Shown here piece after piece: positions 22,247 through 29,751 of a DNA stretch of 64,000 nucleotides. Where the stretch lies: NCBI GenBank assembly GCA_016721115.1, contig JADKIW010000001.1:263501-327500 (forward strand), in the 5' to 3' direction. Numbering within the stretch: the stretch's first letter is position 1; the number at the start of each line of letters is the position of its first letter. The stretch comes from Candidatus Defluviilinea proxima. Its GTDB lineage: Bacteria > Chloroflexota > Anaerolineae > Anaerolineales > Villigracilaceae. The notes below the pieces were generated by a model. It had not been told where the DNA came from and did not search any database. It saw only the letters and a list, made by a program, of their open reading frames with translations. The translations under genes were made by a program, and so were the position numbers.

Positions 22247-23233
22247 ATGAATACAAACGACCAGGACGACAAGGGTGTCGTCTTTCGAAAAACACTCGGA
22301 CGGTACACCGTCCATACAGAAGAGCGAGAACTCGATTGCGGCGTCTCGTCCCTCCTCCATAAACAACTCATCTACTCCACCGCCGACCCTACATCCATGC
22401 GGCGTACAGTGCAAGCCGTACGTGAACTGGACCACGTAGACCCCATCGCAATCGGTGACCGAGTCCGCTATGTGGATGCAGGACAAGGCCGCGGCATGAT
22501 TACCGAGGTCCTGCCTCGCCTCTCAAAGCTTTCACGCCCCGCCGCCGTTACCGGTCAACGCATCTTCGAGCAAGTCATCGTCTCGAACGCAGACCTAGTC
22601 ATCCCCGTGTTCGCCGCGACCAATCCCCCACCCAAGTGGGGTCTGCTCGACCGCTACCTCGTCACTGCTGAAGCGGCTGAGTTGCCAGTGCTGATCGTCA
22701 TCACAAAGATGGATCTAGCCAACGGGAATAACAAACTCGATACAGAACTCGAAACCTATCGGCGCATCGGGTATCCTATCCGCGCGGTCAGCTCGGTCAC
22801 TGGCGAGGGCATCGAAGAACTCAAAGAGACCTTGCAAGGCAAAATGTCTGTGCTGATCGGCAAGTCGGGTGTGGGTAAAACTTCTCTGCTGAATGCCATC
22901 CAACCGGGGCTGGGGTTGCGAGTAAAAGCAGTCAGCAACGGCGAGCTCGGCAAAGGACGCCACACCACAACGCACCTTGAAATGTTCAAATTGGATACCG
23001 GCGGAACCATCGTGGATACACCCGGGATGCGCGAATTCGGCTTATGGAATATCTCCCCCGATGAACTCGCCTATCTCTTCCCAGAAATGGCGGAACACGT
23101 TGGCCGATGTAAATTCGGCTTGAGTTGTCATCACGATAACGAACCCGGTTGCGCCATCCGTAAAGCCGTGATGGATGGCATGGTCAGCCCGCATCGCTAC
23201 AAGAGTTATATGAACCTGCGGAGCGAGCTATGA
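22247..23233 (+). CDS. rsgA: Ribosome small-subunit-dependent GTPase A
   Basis: 328 residues, a circularly permuted GTPase that helps mature the 30S subunit. An OB-fold (about 50-100, with IAIGDRVRYVDAGQGRGMI) is followed by the permuted G motifs: TKMDLANG (G4), SSVTGEGIEEL (G5), GKSGVGKTSLLN (G1, about 207) and DTPGMREFGL (G3). The zinc-binding C-terminus has C-x-FG-x-SCHH...C. The start at 22247 follows ACAGGAAAC. In-frame upstream codons from 22163 look non-native. It overlaps the RNHCP gene by 4 nt and is preceded by an unusually elaborate leader. Confidence 0.95.
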   Translation: MNTNDQDDKGVVFRKTLGRYTVHTEERELDCGVSSLLHKQLIYSTADPTSMRRTVQAVRELDHVDPIAIGDRVRYVDAGQGRGMITEVLPRLSKLSRPAAVTGQRIFEQVIVSNADLVIPVFAATNPPPKWGLLDRYLVTAEAAELPVLIVITKMDLANGNNKLDTELETYRRIGYPIRAVSSVTGEGIEELKETLQGKMSVLIGKSGVGKTSLLNAIQPGLGLRVKAVSNGELGKGRHTTTHLEMFKLDTGGTIVDTPGMREFGLWNISPDELAYLFPEMAEHVGRCKFGLSCHHDNEPGCAIRKAVMDGMVSPHRYKSYMNLRSEL

Positions 23234-23685
23234 ACTACCATGCTTCCTCCTTTGGCGATTTTCGATGTGGACACTGCGGTCAGTACGTCACAACCGCACA
23301 CGTCCTCTCAGGCGTCAATAACCGCAATCACTGTCCCTACTGCTTGTGGTCACGTCATCTCGATCTATATTCGGCGGGCGATAGACTGTCCGCGTGTAAA
23401 GGGCAGATGAAGCCCATCGGGTTGACCATGAAGAAGAGCAGGAACAAGTACCAGATTAAGTCCCGAGGCGAGCTGATGTTGATCCACGAATGTGTGGAAT
23501 GCGGAGATTTATCCATCAATCGCATCGCGGCAGACGACGATCCTGATTCCGTTATGGAGGCCTTTCTCTCCTCTCAGAGCTTGAGTTTTCAAACCAACGC
23601 ACGATGTGAGGTACAGGGAATCGTACTATTGAACGAAACTGCGGTTGTTCAGGCACAATTATTCGGTGAAGTTGTCCCTGCATAA
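23230..23685 (+). CDS. RNHCP domain zinc protein
   Basis: 151 residues. The N-terminal FRCGHCGQYV (CxxC) and NRNHCPYCLWSRHLD (RNHCP motif, about residues 32-46) define the RNHCP family. A second pair, HECVECGDLSINRIAADDD, follows near residue 92. Four CxxC-type knuckles suggest two zinc sites. Function is unproven, but RNHCP genes are repeatedly found beside rsgA, and here the start codon overlaps the rsgA stop (ATGA), which implies co-translation. A nucleic-acid or ribosome-linked role is inferred from that. Confidence 0.9.
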   Translation: MNYHASSFGDFRCGHCGQYVTTAHVLSGVNNRNHCPYCLWSRHLDLYSAGDRLSACKGQMKPIGLTMKKSRNKYQIKSRGELMLIHECVECGDLSINRIAADDDPDSVMEAFLSSQSLSFQTNARCEVQGIVLLNETAVVQAQLFGEVVPA

Positions 23686-23764
23686 GTGTAAATTTTAACG
23701 AGGCCTGCACAGGGGGCAGGCCTCGCACCGGGTGATACAATCACGGCATAGGAAAGGAGGACCT

Positions 23765-24133
23765 GTGGCGAAAATCTTATACATCGAAGACATACAGGAC
23801 AACATCACATACGTTGAAAAGGTTGTCAAATCGCGTGGGCATGAGTTCTTCTCCGCGCAAAATGCTGAAACAGGGTTGGAGCTGGCACTTCAATCCAAAC
23901 CAGATGTGATCCTGCTTGATCTGGGTTTGCCTGATGCAGATGGCCAGACGTTATCGGTCTGGTTGAAAGGCGACCCAGCACTCAGCAAGATTCCCATCAT
24001 CGTTCTCACCGCCTGGCCCGAAGAAGTAGTGCGTCAGACAGTCAACGCCTACGGGCTGAACGGATATCTATGCAAACCATTTACATTGACTGCGCTCGTA
24101 ACAATGATCGATTCCGTTTTGAACCCTAAATAA
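23765..24133 (+). CDS. Stand-alone response-regulator receiver (CheY-like)
   Basis: 122 residues from a GTG start behind AAAGGAGGACCT. A single REC domain with the acidic pair in YIEDIQDN (residues 7-9), phospho-acceptor Asp in VILLDLGLPDADG (about residue 53), Thr in IVLTAWPEE and Lys in CKPFT. There is no output domain, so it acts by protein-protein contact. It is followed 2 nt later by the acetyltransferase gene. An inverted repeat GAGGCCTGC/GCAGGCCTC (about 23702-23725) lies just upstream of a TACAAT -10-like element. Confidence 0.92.
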   Translation: MAKILYIEDIQDNITYVEKVVKSRGHEFFSAQNAETGLELALQSKPDVILLDLGLPDADGQTLSVWLKGDPALSKIPIIVLTAWPEEVVRQTVNAYGLNGYLCKPFTLTALVTMIDSVLNPK

Positions 24134-24135
24134 AC

Positions 24136-24987
24136 ATGACAGTTGAAATCATACCGGCTGACCGGTTCACCATTCAAGAATTGACAGACCTCTATAATAA
24201 AACAAGGGTGGACTACGTAGTGCCCATGCCTATGAATGCGGACAGGTTGGCTGAGTATGTACATGATTTCGATGTGGACTTGCATCACTCGTGTGTGGCG
24301 CGTGATTCCGAAGGTGAAGTGCTTGGCCTGAGTATGTTGGGGTTTCGACATGGGATCGCCTGGATCACACGTTTGGGCGTTCTGCCATCTACAAGGCGAA
24401 CAGGCGCCGGGTCTGCATTAATGGACAGTATGCTGGAAAATGCAGGGAAGCTTGGCGCAACCGAGACACATCTCGAAGTGATCAAAAACAATGAGCCTGC
24501 CTATAAACTATTTCTGAAAAAGGGGTTTATTGAAACAGGGACTTATCTTGTCATGCGTCATGCGCCACGCCCTAGAGAAAATTCACTCAGAGGTGCTCTC
24601 ACTTGGTTGACATATAACGAAGCCTTGGAAAAACTGGCTCAATATCCCAGGCACATCACGTGGATCAACGCCTTGGAATCCATGAGGAACTCACCCAATA
24701 CAGAAGGGTTACATATCACATTACCGAACGGCAGTTCAGGTTGGCTTGTGTATCGCAATACAAAATTTACATTGAGGTCAACGCTCAGCCATTTGATCCT
24801 GCACACGGAACAAGGCGACCCGTTCGAGGTTGGCATGCAACTTCTGTGGCATCTCCATACGAAGTATTCCCATCATGATACCTATGCAGAAAATATTCAC
24901 GAGGAAGACCCACACCTCTCTGCTCTGCAATTCCTCGGATATTTCACGAACTTCTCCCGAATAGAAATGCGCCGCCCGTCTACATAG
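24136..24987 (+). CDS. GNAT acetyltransferase with an extra C-terminal domain
   Basis: 283 residues. The N-terminal GNAT domain (about 1-150) shows motif A ITRLGVLPSTRRTGAGSALMDSML (pyrophosphate-binding R-x-x-G-x-G/A region) and motif B NNEPAYKLFLKKGFIETG. The remaining 130 residues (starting about LTWLTYNEALEKL) form a separate domain with strands and a QLLWHLHTKYSHHDTYAENIHEED helix that I do not recognise. The acceptor substrate is unknown. It is translationally linked to the upstream receiver gene. Confidence 0.85.
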   Translation: MTVEIIPADRFTIQELTDLYNKTRVDYVVPMPMNADRLAEYVHDFDVDLHHSCVARDSEGEVLGLSMLGFRHGIAWITRLGVLPSTRRTGAGSALMDSMLENAGKLGATETHLEVIKNNEPAYKLFLKKGFIETGTYLVMRHAPRPRENSLRGALTWLTYNEALEKLAQYPRHITWINALESMRNSPNTEGLHITLPNGSSGWLVYRNTKFTLRSTLSHLILHTEQGDPFEVGMQLLWHLHTKYSHHDTYAENIHEEDPHLSALQFLGYFTNFSRIEMRRPST

Positions 24988-25033
24988 CGAATTAAGTTCT
25001 ATAATTGTTGAGAAATCACCATGAGAGGGCCCC

Positions 25034-26116
25034 ATGAACGATATTCCTTCATCCAATCCATTTTTTCGCATTGATCTGTTAACCGGTTGTTACAACCTTG
25101 TCAGTTTTTCGAAAGCACTGGATGACAATTTCTATAACACAATGCTTGAGCCGGTCTCTCTTATTGCAGTGGATATGTATCAATTGAAGGGCATCAATCG
25201 GGATAAGGGCTTTGACCATGGAGATAGTCTTCTGCGCTGGATGGGGATCGCCATCAAAGACGAGACTCTATCCACCGTGTACCGCATTTCAGGTGACAAC
25301 TTTGTAGCTGTTCTGATCGGGGGAAAACATAAAAAGCATGAGGCCACAGCCAAAAAACTATTCGATCGCTTAAACAGCGAAGCAAAACAATTAGAACTGG
25401 ACCCGCCTGTTGCACGTATGGCGGTCATCCAATTCCCTGATATGGCTCCACTCAACCCGGCGGTTGTGTGGAGAAACCTGAACGAAAAGCTCGAATTGAC
25501 AAAGGCTGAGAATCCATTCGAGGTCTTTCAGGCCAATACTTCTGAAGAAGACCAAGCCACACTTCACGCCATCGAACTTATGGCCAAACGGATCGAAACA
25601 CTGGGCGGCACGCTCCAATACACCTTCAAGATCGCCTACACCGACCCGGTGAGCAACGCACCTAACATGCTTGCCATTCAACGCAGGCTCGAGCTTTCGC
25701 TGAGTGAAGTAATTCTGGAACAAGCGCAACTCAGTCTCTGCCTGATCGATGGGGATAGTCTCAAAAAATATAACAGTAAGGGATATCAAGCCGGGGATGA
25801 TGTGATCCGCAAGATCACACAAACATTGGCAACCGCCCTGCGCCCCACAGATTTTCTCGGTCGCTGGCGCATGGGAGATGAATTCATTGTGATCCTCCCA
25901 GCCACTACAGTGGATCAGGCCGCTGTTGTGGCCGAAAGACTGCGCGAATCGGTGGAGACCGCATCACAGGCTTGGTTATTTCCCACTTCGATCTCGATCG
26001 GCGTTTCGTATTATCCAAAGCATGGATACACCGCGAATCAACTCATTGAGGCGGCAGAAGAAGCTTTGCTCATTGCAAAAGGGACTGGCAAGAACAAGGT
26101 GGTTGTCGCCACCTGA
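25034..26116 (+). CDS. Protein with two tandem degenerate GGDEF domains
   Basis: 360 residues, no membrane segment. The first GGDEF-like domain (about 10-165) carries YRISGDNF at the active-site loop, so it is probably inactive. The second (about 200-355) begins YTDPVSNAPNMLAIQRRLE and has RWRMGDEFIVIL, i.e. MGDEF instead of GGDEF, which may reduce or change activity. The C-terminal SISIGVSYYPKHG and IAKGTGKNKV are typical GGDEF ends. It may be a c-di-GMP synthase or a GTP/c-di-GMP receptor. It is preceded by a TATAAT about 40 nt upstream. Confidence 0.88.
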   Translation: MNDIPSSNPFFRIDLLTGCYNLVSFSKALDDNFYNTMLEPVSLIAVDMYQLKGINRDKGFDHGDSLLRWMGIAIKDETLSTVYRISGDNFVAVLIGGKHKKHEATAKKLFDRLNSEAKQLELDPPVARMAVIQFPDMAPLNPAVVWRNLNEKLELTKAENPFEVFQANTSEEDQATLHAIELMAKRIETLGGTLQYTFKIAYTDPVSNAPNMLAIQRRLELSLSEVILEQAQLSLCLIDGDSLKKYNSKGYQAGDDVIRKITQTLATALRPTDFLGRWRMGDEFIVILPATTVDQAAVVAERLRESVETASQAWLFPTSISIGVSYYPKHGYTANQLIEAAEEALLIAKGTGKNKVVVAT

Positions 26117-26213
26117 TCAGTACGACAGATTTTTACAGTATATGATAGTGCCTGTGTAGACTCTGAGAGTCGCAATTGGATACTCTGATGAAAACCCAAT
26201 TGGAGGCATTCTC

Positions 26214-26597
26214 ATGAAGACCATTTCCATCTTTCTTTCGTTCATCAATGCATTACTGGCGGGTTTGCTGATCACCTTCAGCCTCTCAACAAATGAGTTC
26301 TTTCATATCGAAGTTTGGTGGTCACTCATCAAAATGGCCGCATTTCTATTGGTCATTATTCTGGGTGTGATCACATGGATCGCAAGTATGAACAGTTCCA
26401 ATATCGCCACCCTATTCCTTGGCAGTATCTTGGTCATTGTGATCGGTGCTGTCATGATCGCATGGACATTCCACATTGCCATTGTCAACGGTGACATGGA
26501 ATATCATATGGCCGTGTATGGAGCGAGTCTGATGGTGCAGGGCATGGCATCCCTGCTTGGGTTTGGGGAAGATGCCAGAAAAATGGCTGTATCGTAG
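26214..26597 (+). CDS. Small four-helix membrane protein
   Basis: 127 residues with four hydrophobic segments: FLSFINALLAGLLITFSLS, MAAFLLVIILGVITWIAS, IATLFLGSILVIVIGAVMIAW and AVYGASLMVQGMASLLGFG. Between segments 1 and 2 lies a short acidic/aromatic loop. No family was recognised. The Shine-Dalgarno TTGGAGG precedes the ATG. It is monocistronic, ended by a strong bidirectional terminator. Confidence 0.75.
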   Translation: MKTISIFLSFINALLAGLLITFSLSTNEFFHIEVWWSLIKMAAFLLVIILGVITWIASMNSSNIATLFLGSILVIVIGAVMIAWTFHIAIVNGDMEYHMAVYGASLMVQGMASLLGFGEDARKMAVS

Positions 26598-26604
26598 ATT
26601 TAAA

Positions 26605-26636
26605 AATCCCCGCGTTGAAGCGGGGATTTATTTTCT
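26605..26636. terminator. Bidirectional terminator between membrane protein and BLUF genes
   Basis: AAATCCCCGC (26605-26614) pairs with GCGGGGATTT (26621-26630), with A-rich and T-rich flanks for both convergent genes. Confidence 0.88.
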
Positions 26637-26654
26637 GAACCGTAAAGTTATTTT

Positions 26655-27074
26655 CTAGCGCATATTGTCGCGAAAGCTCAAGAGCATGATATAGGCTCGC
26701 AAAGGATTATCACGGTAAATCTTGGCTGTAAACTCATCCTGTAAAAACTGACTGTAGCCAGGTTCATTTTTGACAGCTGGATTATCCAAATTCTGAAATG
26801 CCATTTCCCACGAAGGGAACTGGCGAACCTGGATCTGTTCTTTTGAAATGATCATGACATCCTTATGACGAGGATCCTTTTTGATCTTTTCAAAAACAGC
26901 AGTGACCGCATCATCAGGGCCTTCCAGAACCTGCATAAAATTGCCACCTTTATATAGCAACATTCCAGAAATATTCCCTGACTCATTATTTTCGCGGCTG
27001 ACCTTGAGGATATCCAGCAGTTCATTATCCTTCATTATCTTAACCGATGTACTGACGTAGATAAGAGAGAGCAT
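26655..27074 (-). CDS. BLUF-domain blue-light photoreceptor
   Basis: 139 residues: a BLUF fold plus a short C-terminal extension. The flavin-site Tyr is in LIYVSTS (Tyr6), the switch Gln in GNFMQVLEG (about Gln48), and the FPSWEMAF segment supplies the usual Trp/Met pair. The family binds FAD non-covalently and reports blue light through a hydrogen-bond rearrangement. There is no effector domain attached, so it is a short BLUF acting through a partner. Nearby c-di-GMP proteins (GGDEF at 25034) are candidates. The promoter on the minus strand has TATAAT (plus 27093-27098); AAAAGGAG is the Shine-Dalgarno. Confidence 0.93.
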   Translation of the reverse strand: MLSLIYVSTSVKIMKDNELLDILKVSRENNESGNISGMLLYKGGNFMQVLEGPDDAVTAVFEKIKKDPRHKDVMIISKEQIQVRQFPSWEMAFQNLDNPAVKNEPGYSQFLQDEFTAKIYRDNPLRAYIMLLSFRDNMR

Positions 27075-27165
27075 ATTTTTCTCCTTTTAACAATTATAGC
27101 TTTATTTAAAACACATCCAACCGGTCTTACGATTCTGATATGTACACGTCCATTCAATATTTGAC

Positions 27166-27193
27166 TTGACAAGCAGGGCCGGGAACGTACAAT
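27166..27193 (+). promoter_or_regulatory. Promoter of the candidate structured RNA
   Basis: TTGACA (27166-27171), a 16-nt spacer and TACAAT (27188-27193). The predicted start is about 27200, some 250 nt before the next gene. Confidence 0.65.
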
Positions 27194-27199
27194 AACGCA

Positions 27200-27381
27200 C
27201 ATTATGAAAATAATATTCATGCAACATTGCTTGTGTCCATGGCGGGGTTCGTAACCATCACCTGGACTTCCTTGGCAAATAAGCAGTCAACGAGTAAGGA
27301 TGGTGGAACGACCCCGCGCAAAGATCATGCGCAGGATGTTTCGCTGTCCTTTTATTTTGTCCGTTGACTGCTTTTGATTTT
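27200..27381 (+). ncRNA. Candidate structured RNA with pseudoknot and terminator
   Basis: GCGGGG (27242-27247) pairs with CCCCGC (27312-27317). TCGT (27249-27252) pairs with ACGA (27308-27311), and ACCATC (27254-27259) pairs with GATGGT (27299-27304). The enclosed loop holds GCAGTCAACG (27283-27292), perfectly complementary to CGTTGACTGC (27362-27371), which gives a 10-bp pseudoknot. Between them are hairpins GCGCA/TGCGC and AGGA/TCCT. The 3' end is TTTTGATTTTT. It has its own promoter. It could be a trans-acting RNA or a leader/riboswitch of the sulfurtransferase gene, and matches no class that I recognise. Confidence 0.5.
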
Positions 27382-27450
27382 TAATGGCAAAAGTATTGTG
27401 TAAGATAATGAATTAACATAACAACTTTAATATGAAAGAGGAAAAATAAT

Positions 27451-28290
27451 ATGTCATACGTACACCCCGAATACCTTGTAGATACCGAATGGGTCGCTTC
27501 ACATGTCGAAGATCCAAACGTCCGCATTATAGAATCAGACGAAGACCCGTTGCTTTATGCCATCGGCCATATCCCCGGCGCCGTGCAAGTGGACTGGTTC
27601 AGCACGTTACAACATCCGCTGCGCCGCGATTTTCTGACGAAGGAACAATTTGAGAAGGTCGCTTCAGAGATCGGCATTACCAATGACACCACCGTCGTTT
27701 TCTACGGCGACAAGTCCAATTGGTTCGCATGCTATGCGCTGTGGCTCTTCCAATATTATGGGCATAATAACGTCAAGATCATGAACGGTGGACGACTCAA
27801 ATGGGAAAAAGAGAGCCGTCCTCTCGTGAAGGAAGTTCCCTCGTACAAGAAAACAGCTTACAGCGCGAAAGAAGCGGATAAGTCCATCCGCGCCTTCCGC
27901 GATCAAGTGCTCCAGCAAAGCAACGCAAAGAAACCGTTGGTGGATGTCCGCTCACCGAAAGAGTATAGCGGCGAACTTTTGCACATGCCCAACTATCCAC
28001 AAGAAGGCGCAACACGCGGCGGGCATATCCCCGGCGCGGTCAGCATCCCGTGGGCTACAGCGGTCAACGAAGCGGACAGCACGTTCAAATCTGCGGACGA
28101 ATTGCGCGCGATCTATGAAGGCAAAGGGATCAAGTCCGATGGAGAGGTCATTGCTTACTGCCGCATCGGTGAACGTTCCTCGCTGACTTGGTTCGTATTG
28201 AAATACCTGCTCGGTTATCCCAACGTCAAGAACTATGATGGTTCATGGACCGAATGGGGCAACCTCGTGGATGCACCAATAGAAAAATAA
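27451..28290 (+). CDS. Thiosulfate/3-mercaptopyruvate sulfurtransferase (two rhodanese domains)
   Basis: 279 residues. The N-terminal rhodanese domain (about 10-125, with HIPGAVQVDW) lacks the catalytic Cys. The C-terminal domain (about 155-275, HIPGAVSIPW) has the active loop CRIGERSS (Cys about 236), the thiosulfate-sulfurtransferase form rather than the CGSGVTA of mercaptopyruvate enzymes. It transfers sulfane sulfur to acceptors such as cyanide or a thiol carrier. It is followed closely by sufE, separated by a perfect 28-nt palindrome, which suggests a shared role in sulfur trafficking. It has an AAGAGGAAAAA Shine-Dalgarno. Confidence 0.93.
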   Translation: MSYVHPEYLVDTEWVASHVEDPNVRIIESDEDPLLYAIGHIPGAVQVDWFSTLQHPLRRDFLTKEQFEKVASEIGITNDTTVVFYGDKSNWFACYALWLFQYYGHNNVKIMNGGRLKWEKESRPLVKEVPSYKKTAYSAKEADKSIRAFRDQVLQQSNAKKPLVDVRSPKEYSGELLHMPNYPQEGATRGGHIPGAVSIPWATAVNEADSTFKSADELRAIYEGKGIKSDGEVIAYCRIGERSSLTWFVLKYLLGYPNVKNYDGSWTEWGNLVDAPIEK

Positions 28291-28295
28291 TTTTT

Positions 28296-28323
28296 GTAGG
28301 GACGACCAGCTGGTCGTCCCTAC
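28296..28323. repeat. Perfect 28-nt palindrome, GTAGGGACG type
   Basis: GTAGGGACGACCAG is followed directly by its reverse complement. It sits between the sulfurtransferase and sufE and is related to the palindromes at 2417 and 52348. It could form a cruciform or act as an mRNA stem. Confidence 0.85.
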
Positions 28324-28333
28324 ATGAGGCATC

Positions 28334-28768
28334 ATGTCCCTTCCCAAAAAACTTCAAGAGATCGTAGATGACTTCGCCAGCATGTCACGTGAGGAAAAGT
28401 TGGAAACGTTGATCGCGTATGCTGAGTCATTTCCTCCACTGCCTGAACGATTCAAAGACCAACGCGACAACATGGAAGCCGTGCCCGAATGTATGACACC
28501 CGTCTTTCTTATCAGCGAACAAGAACCGAACGGCGGCATTATCTTTTATGCCGATATTCCTCCGCAATCCCCTACCGTACGTGGTCTCGCATCCATATTG
28601 CTTAACGGTCTCAATGGCTGCACGATGGAAGAGATCATCAGCGTTCCCGCAGATTTTTATCTGCCGATGAATCTTGCCGAGGCAGTTTCAGGTCAACGCC
28701 TGAATGGGTTCATGGGTGTTCTTGCACACATGAAACACATCGCTATTACTTCTATTAAAACAAGATAA
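28334..28768 (+). CDS. sufE: SufE family cysteine-desulfuration protein
   Basis: 144 residues. The active Cys lies in VPECMTPVFL (about residue 53), matching the persulfide-accepting Cys of SufE. The surrounding KLETLIAYAESFPPLPERF and SILLNGLNGCTMEEI segments are characteristic. SufE accepts sulfur from a SufS-type desulfurase for Fe-S assembly. No sufS, sufB or sufC is in the window. The upstream neighbour is a rhodanese, an alternative sulfane donor. The start is 11 nt after the intervening palindrome and lacks a strong Shine-Dalgarno. Confidence 0.92.
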   Translation: MSLPKKLQEIVDDFASMSREEKLETLIAYAESFPPLPERFKDQRDNMEAVPECMTPVFLISEQEPNGGIIFYADIPPQSPTVRGLASILLNGLNGCTMEEIISVPADFYLPMNLAEAVSGQRLNGFMGVLAHMKHIAITSIKTR

Positions 28769-28820
28769 GTTCTTTAAAATTACCTCTTGCAAAAATTCGG
28801 ACATCATGTAAAATATAGAA

Positions 28821-28859
28821 AGTTCTCCCCGACCTGCCCCCCTCAGGCCGGGGAGAACT
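28821..28859 (+). promoter_or_regulatory. Stable hairpin upstream of the lipoprotein gene
   Basis: AGTTCTCCCCG (28821-28831) pairs with CGGGGAGAACT (28849-28859), 11 bp, with no T tract. It lies 30 nt upstream of the TACAAT (28889-28894) that probably drives the lipoprotein gene. It may end sufE transcripts or be an operator. Confidence 0.5.
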
Positions 28860-28900
28860 ACTTAAAAGACAATTCACGGGGGATTGGGTACAATCAGGAC

Positions 28901-29716
28901 ATGAAACATAAACTCCTTCTTTTCATCACAACATTGATACTCGCCACACTCGCATGCAGTGCGGGACAAACACCCGCATCATCTCCGACAGAGGAGCCTG
29001 CTTCAACATCAACAAGCATCTCCTCCACTGAGATCTTTACACCAGTCCCTGCACCTACAGAGACTCTCACACCAACAAACACTCCAATAGAAACGTTTAC
29101 TCCCGCTCCTACTGAAACGCCAACACAAACTCCCCTCCCCGTAGTAGAAGTTTTGAAAGCACAAGTAAACGCGGATAAACTCAGTTGCCGTTACGGCCCC
29201 GGCGCAGAATATCTTTACCTGTTTGCTTTCAATGGGACTGCAAACATCAAACTTGTTGGGCGTACCGACGCGAACAATTGGGTCTGGGTGGAAAATAAAG
29301 GAAAAAATAACACTAATAACAATTGCTGGGTGAACGCCAAGTTCCTAGAAATTCAAGGCGACCCCAAAAGCCTGCCCATTGTGTACCCCGGTTTGAAATT
29401 GCCCGTGTCTCCTTATTATCCCGGTCCATCATGGGCAAAGGCAACACGTGAAGGCAACACCGTTGAGATCACGTGGGAGCACATCCCGATCAGCCCCGGT
29501 AAATTTGCGGACGAACGTATGCAACAATACATTATCGAGGTCTGGCGTTGTGAAGCCGGGCAGATCATTTTCGAAACGCTTGGCACAAACTTCCCCGTTA
29601 TCAAAGTGGAGAATGATGAGGCCGGATGTAGCACTCCATCCCATGGGTTGGTCTATCTCCAGGAAAAGCACGGATACGGTGGACCTGTTGAAGTCCCCTG
29701 GCCACCTCACGAATAA
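28901..29716 (+). CDS. Lipoprotein with Thr/Pro-rich linker and SH3-like domain
   Basis: 271 residues from the ATG at 28901. The signal peptide ends in a lipobox (TLAC, Cys at about residue 20). A linker of about 60 residues rich in Thr, Pro and Ser follows. An SH3b-like domain (VLKAQVNADKLSCRYGPGAEY to WVNAKFLEI, about 85-155) is next, and the C-terminal domain has two Cys. SH3b domains bind cell-wall or glycan ligands. There is no Shine-Dalgarno. TACAAT lies 6 nt before the ATG, so the transcript is probably leaderless. Confidence 0.82.
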   Translation: MKHKLLLFITTLILATLACSAGQTPASSPTEEPASTSTSISSTEIFTPVPAPTETLTPTNTPIETFTPAPTETPTQTPLPVVEVLKAQVNADKLSCRYGPGAEYLYLFAFNGTANIKLVGRTDANNWVWVENKGKNNTNNNCWVNAKFLEIQGDPKSLPIVYPGLKLPVSPYYPGPSWAKATREGNTVEITWEHIPISPGKFADERMQQYIIEVWRCEAGQIIFETLGTNFPVIKVENDEAGCSTPSHGLVYLQEKHGYGGPVEVPWPPHE

Positions 29717-29751
29717 TTCGATTTTCACATTCCAATACAAAAGAAAACATA

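Noticed and set aside
22129..22362. Open frame with a good Shine-Dalgarno (AAAGGAAC) overlapping the start of rsgA out of phase
   Set aside because: Its C-terminal half is an Arg-rich shadow of rsgA. Only the first 30 codons could be meaningful, as a second leader ORF, so it is noted under the rsgA leader but not called as a gene.
27242..27317. Possible SAM, fluoride or c-di-GMP riboswitch
   Set aside because: The paired blocks and loop bases do not fit the consensus of any of these classes that I know, so the region is only called a candidate RNA.
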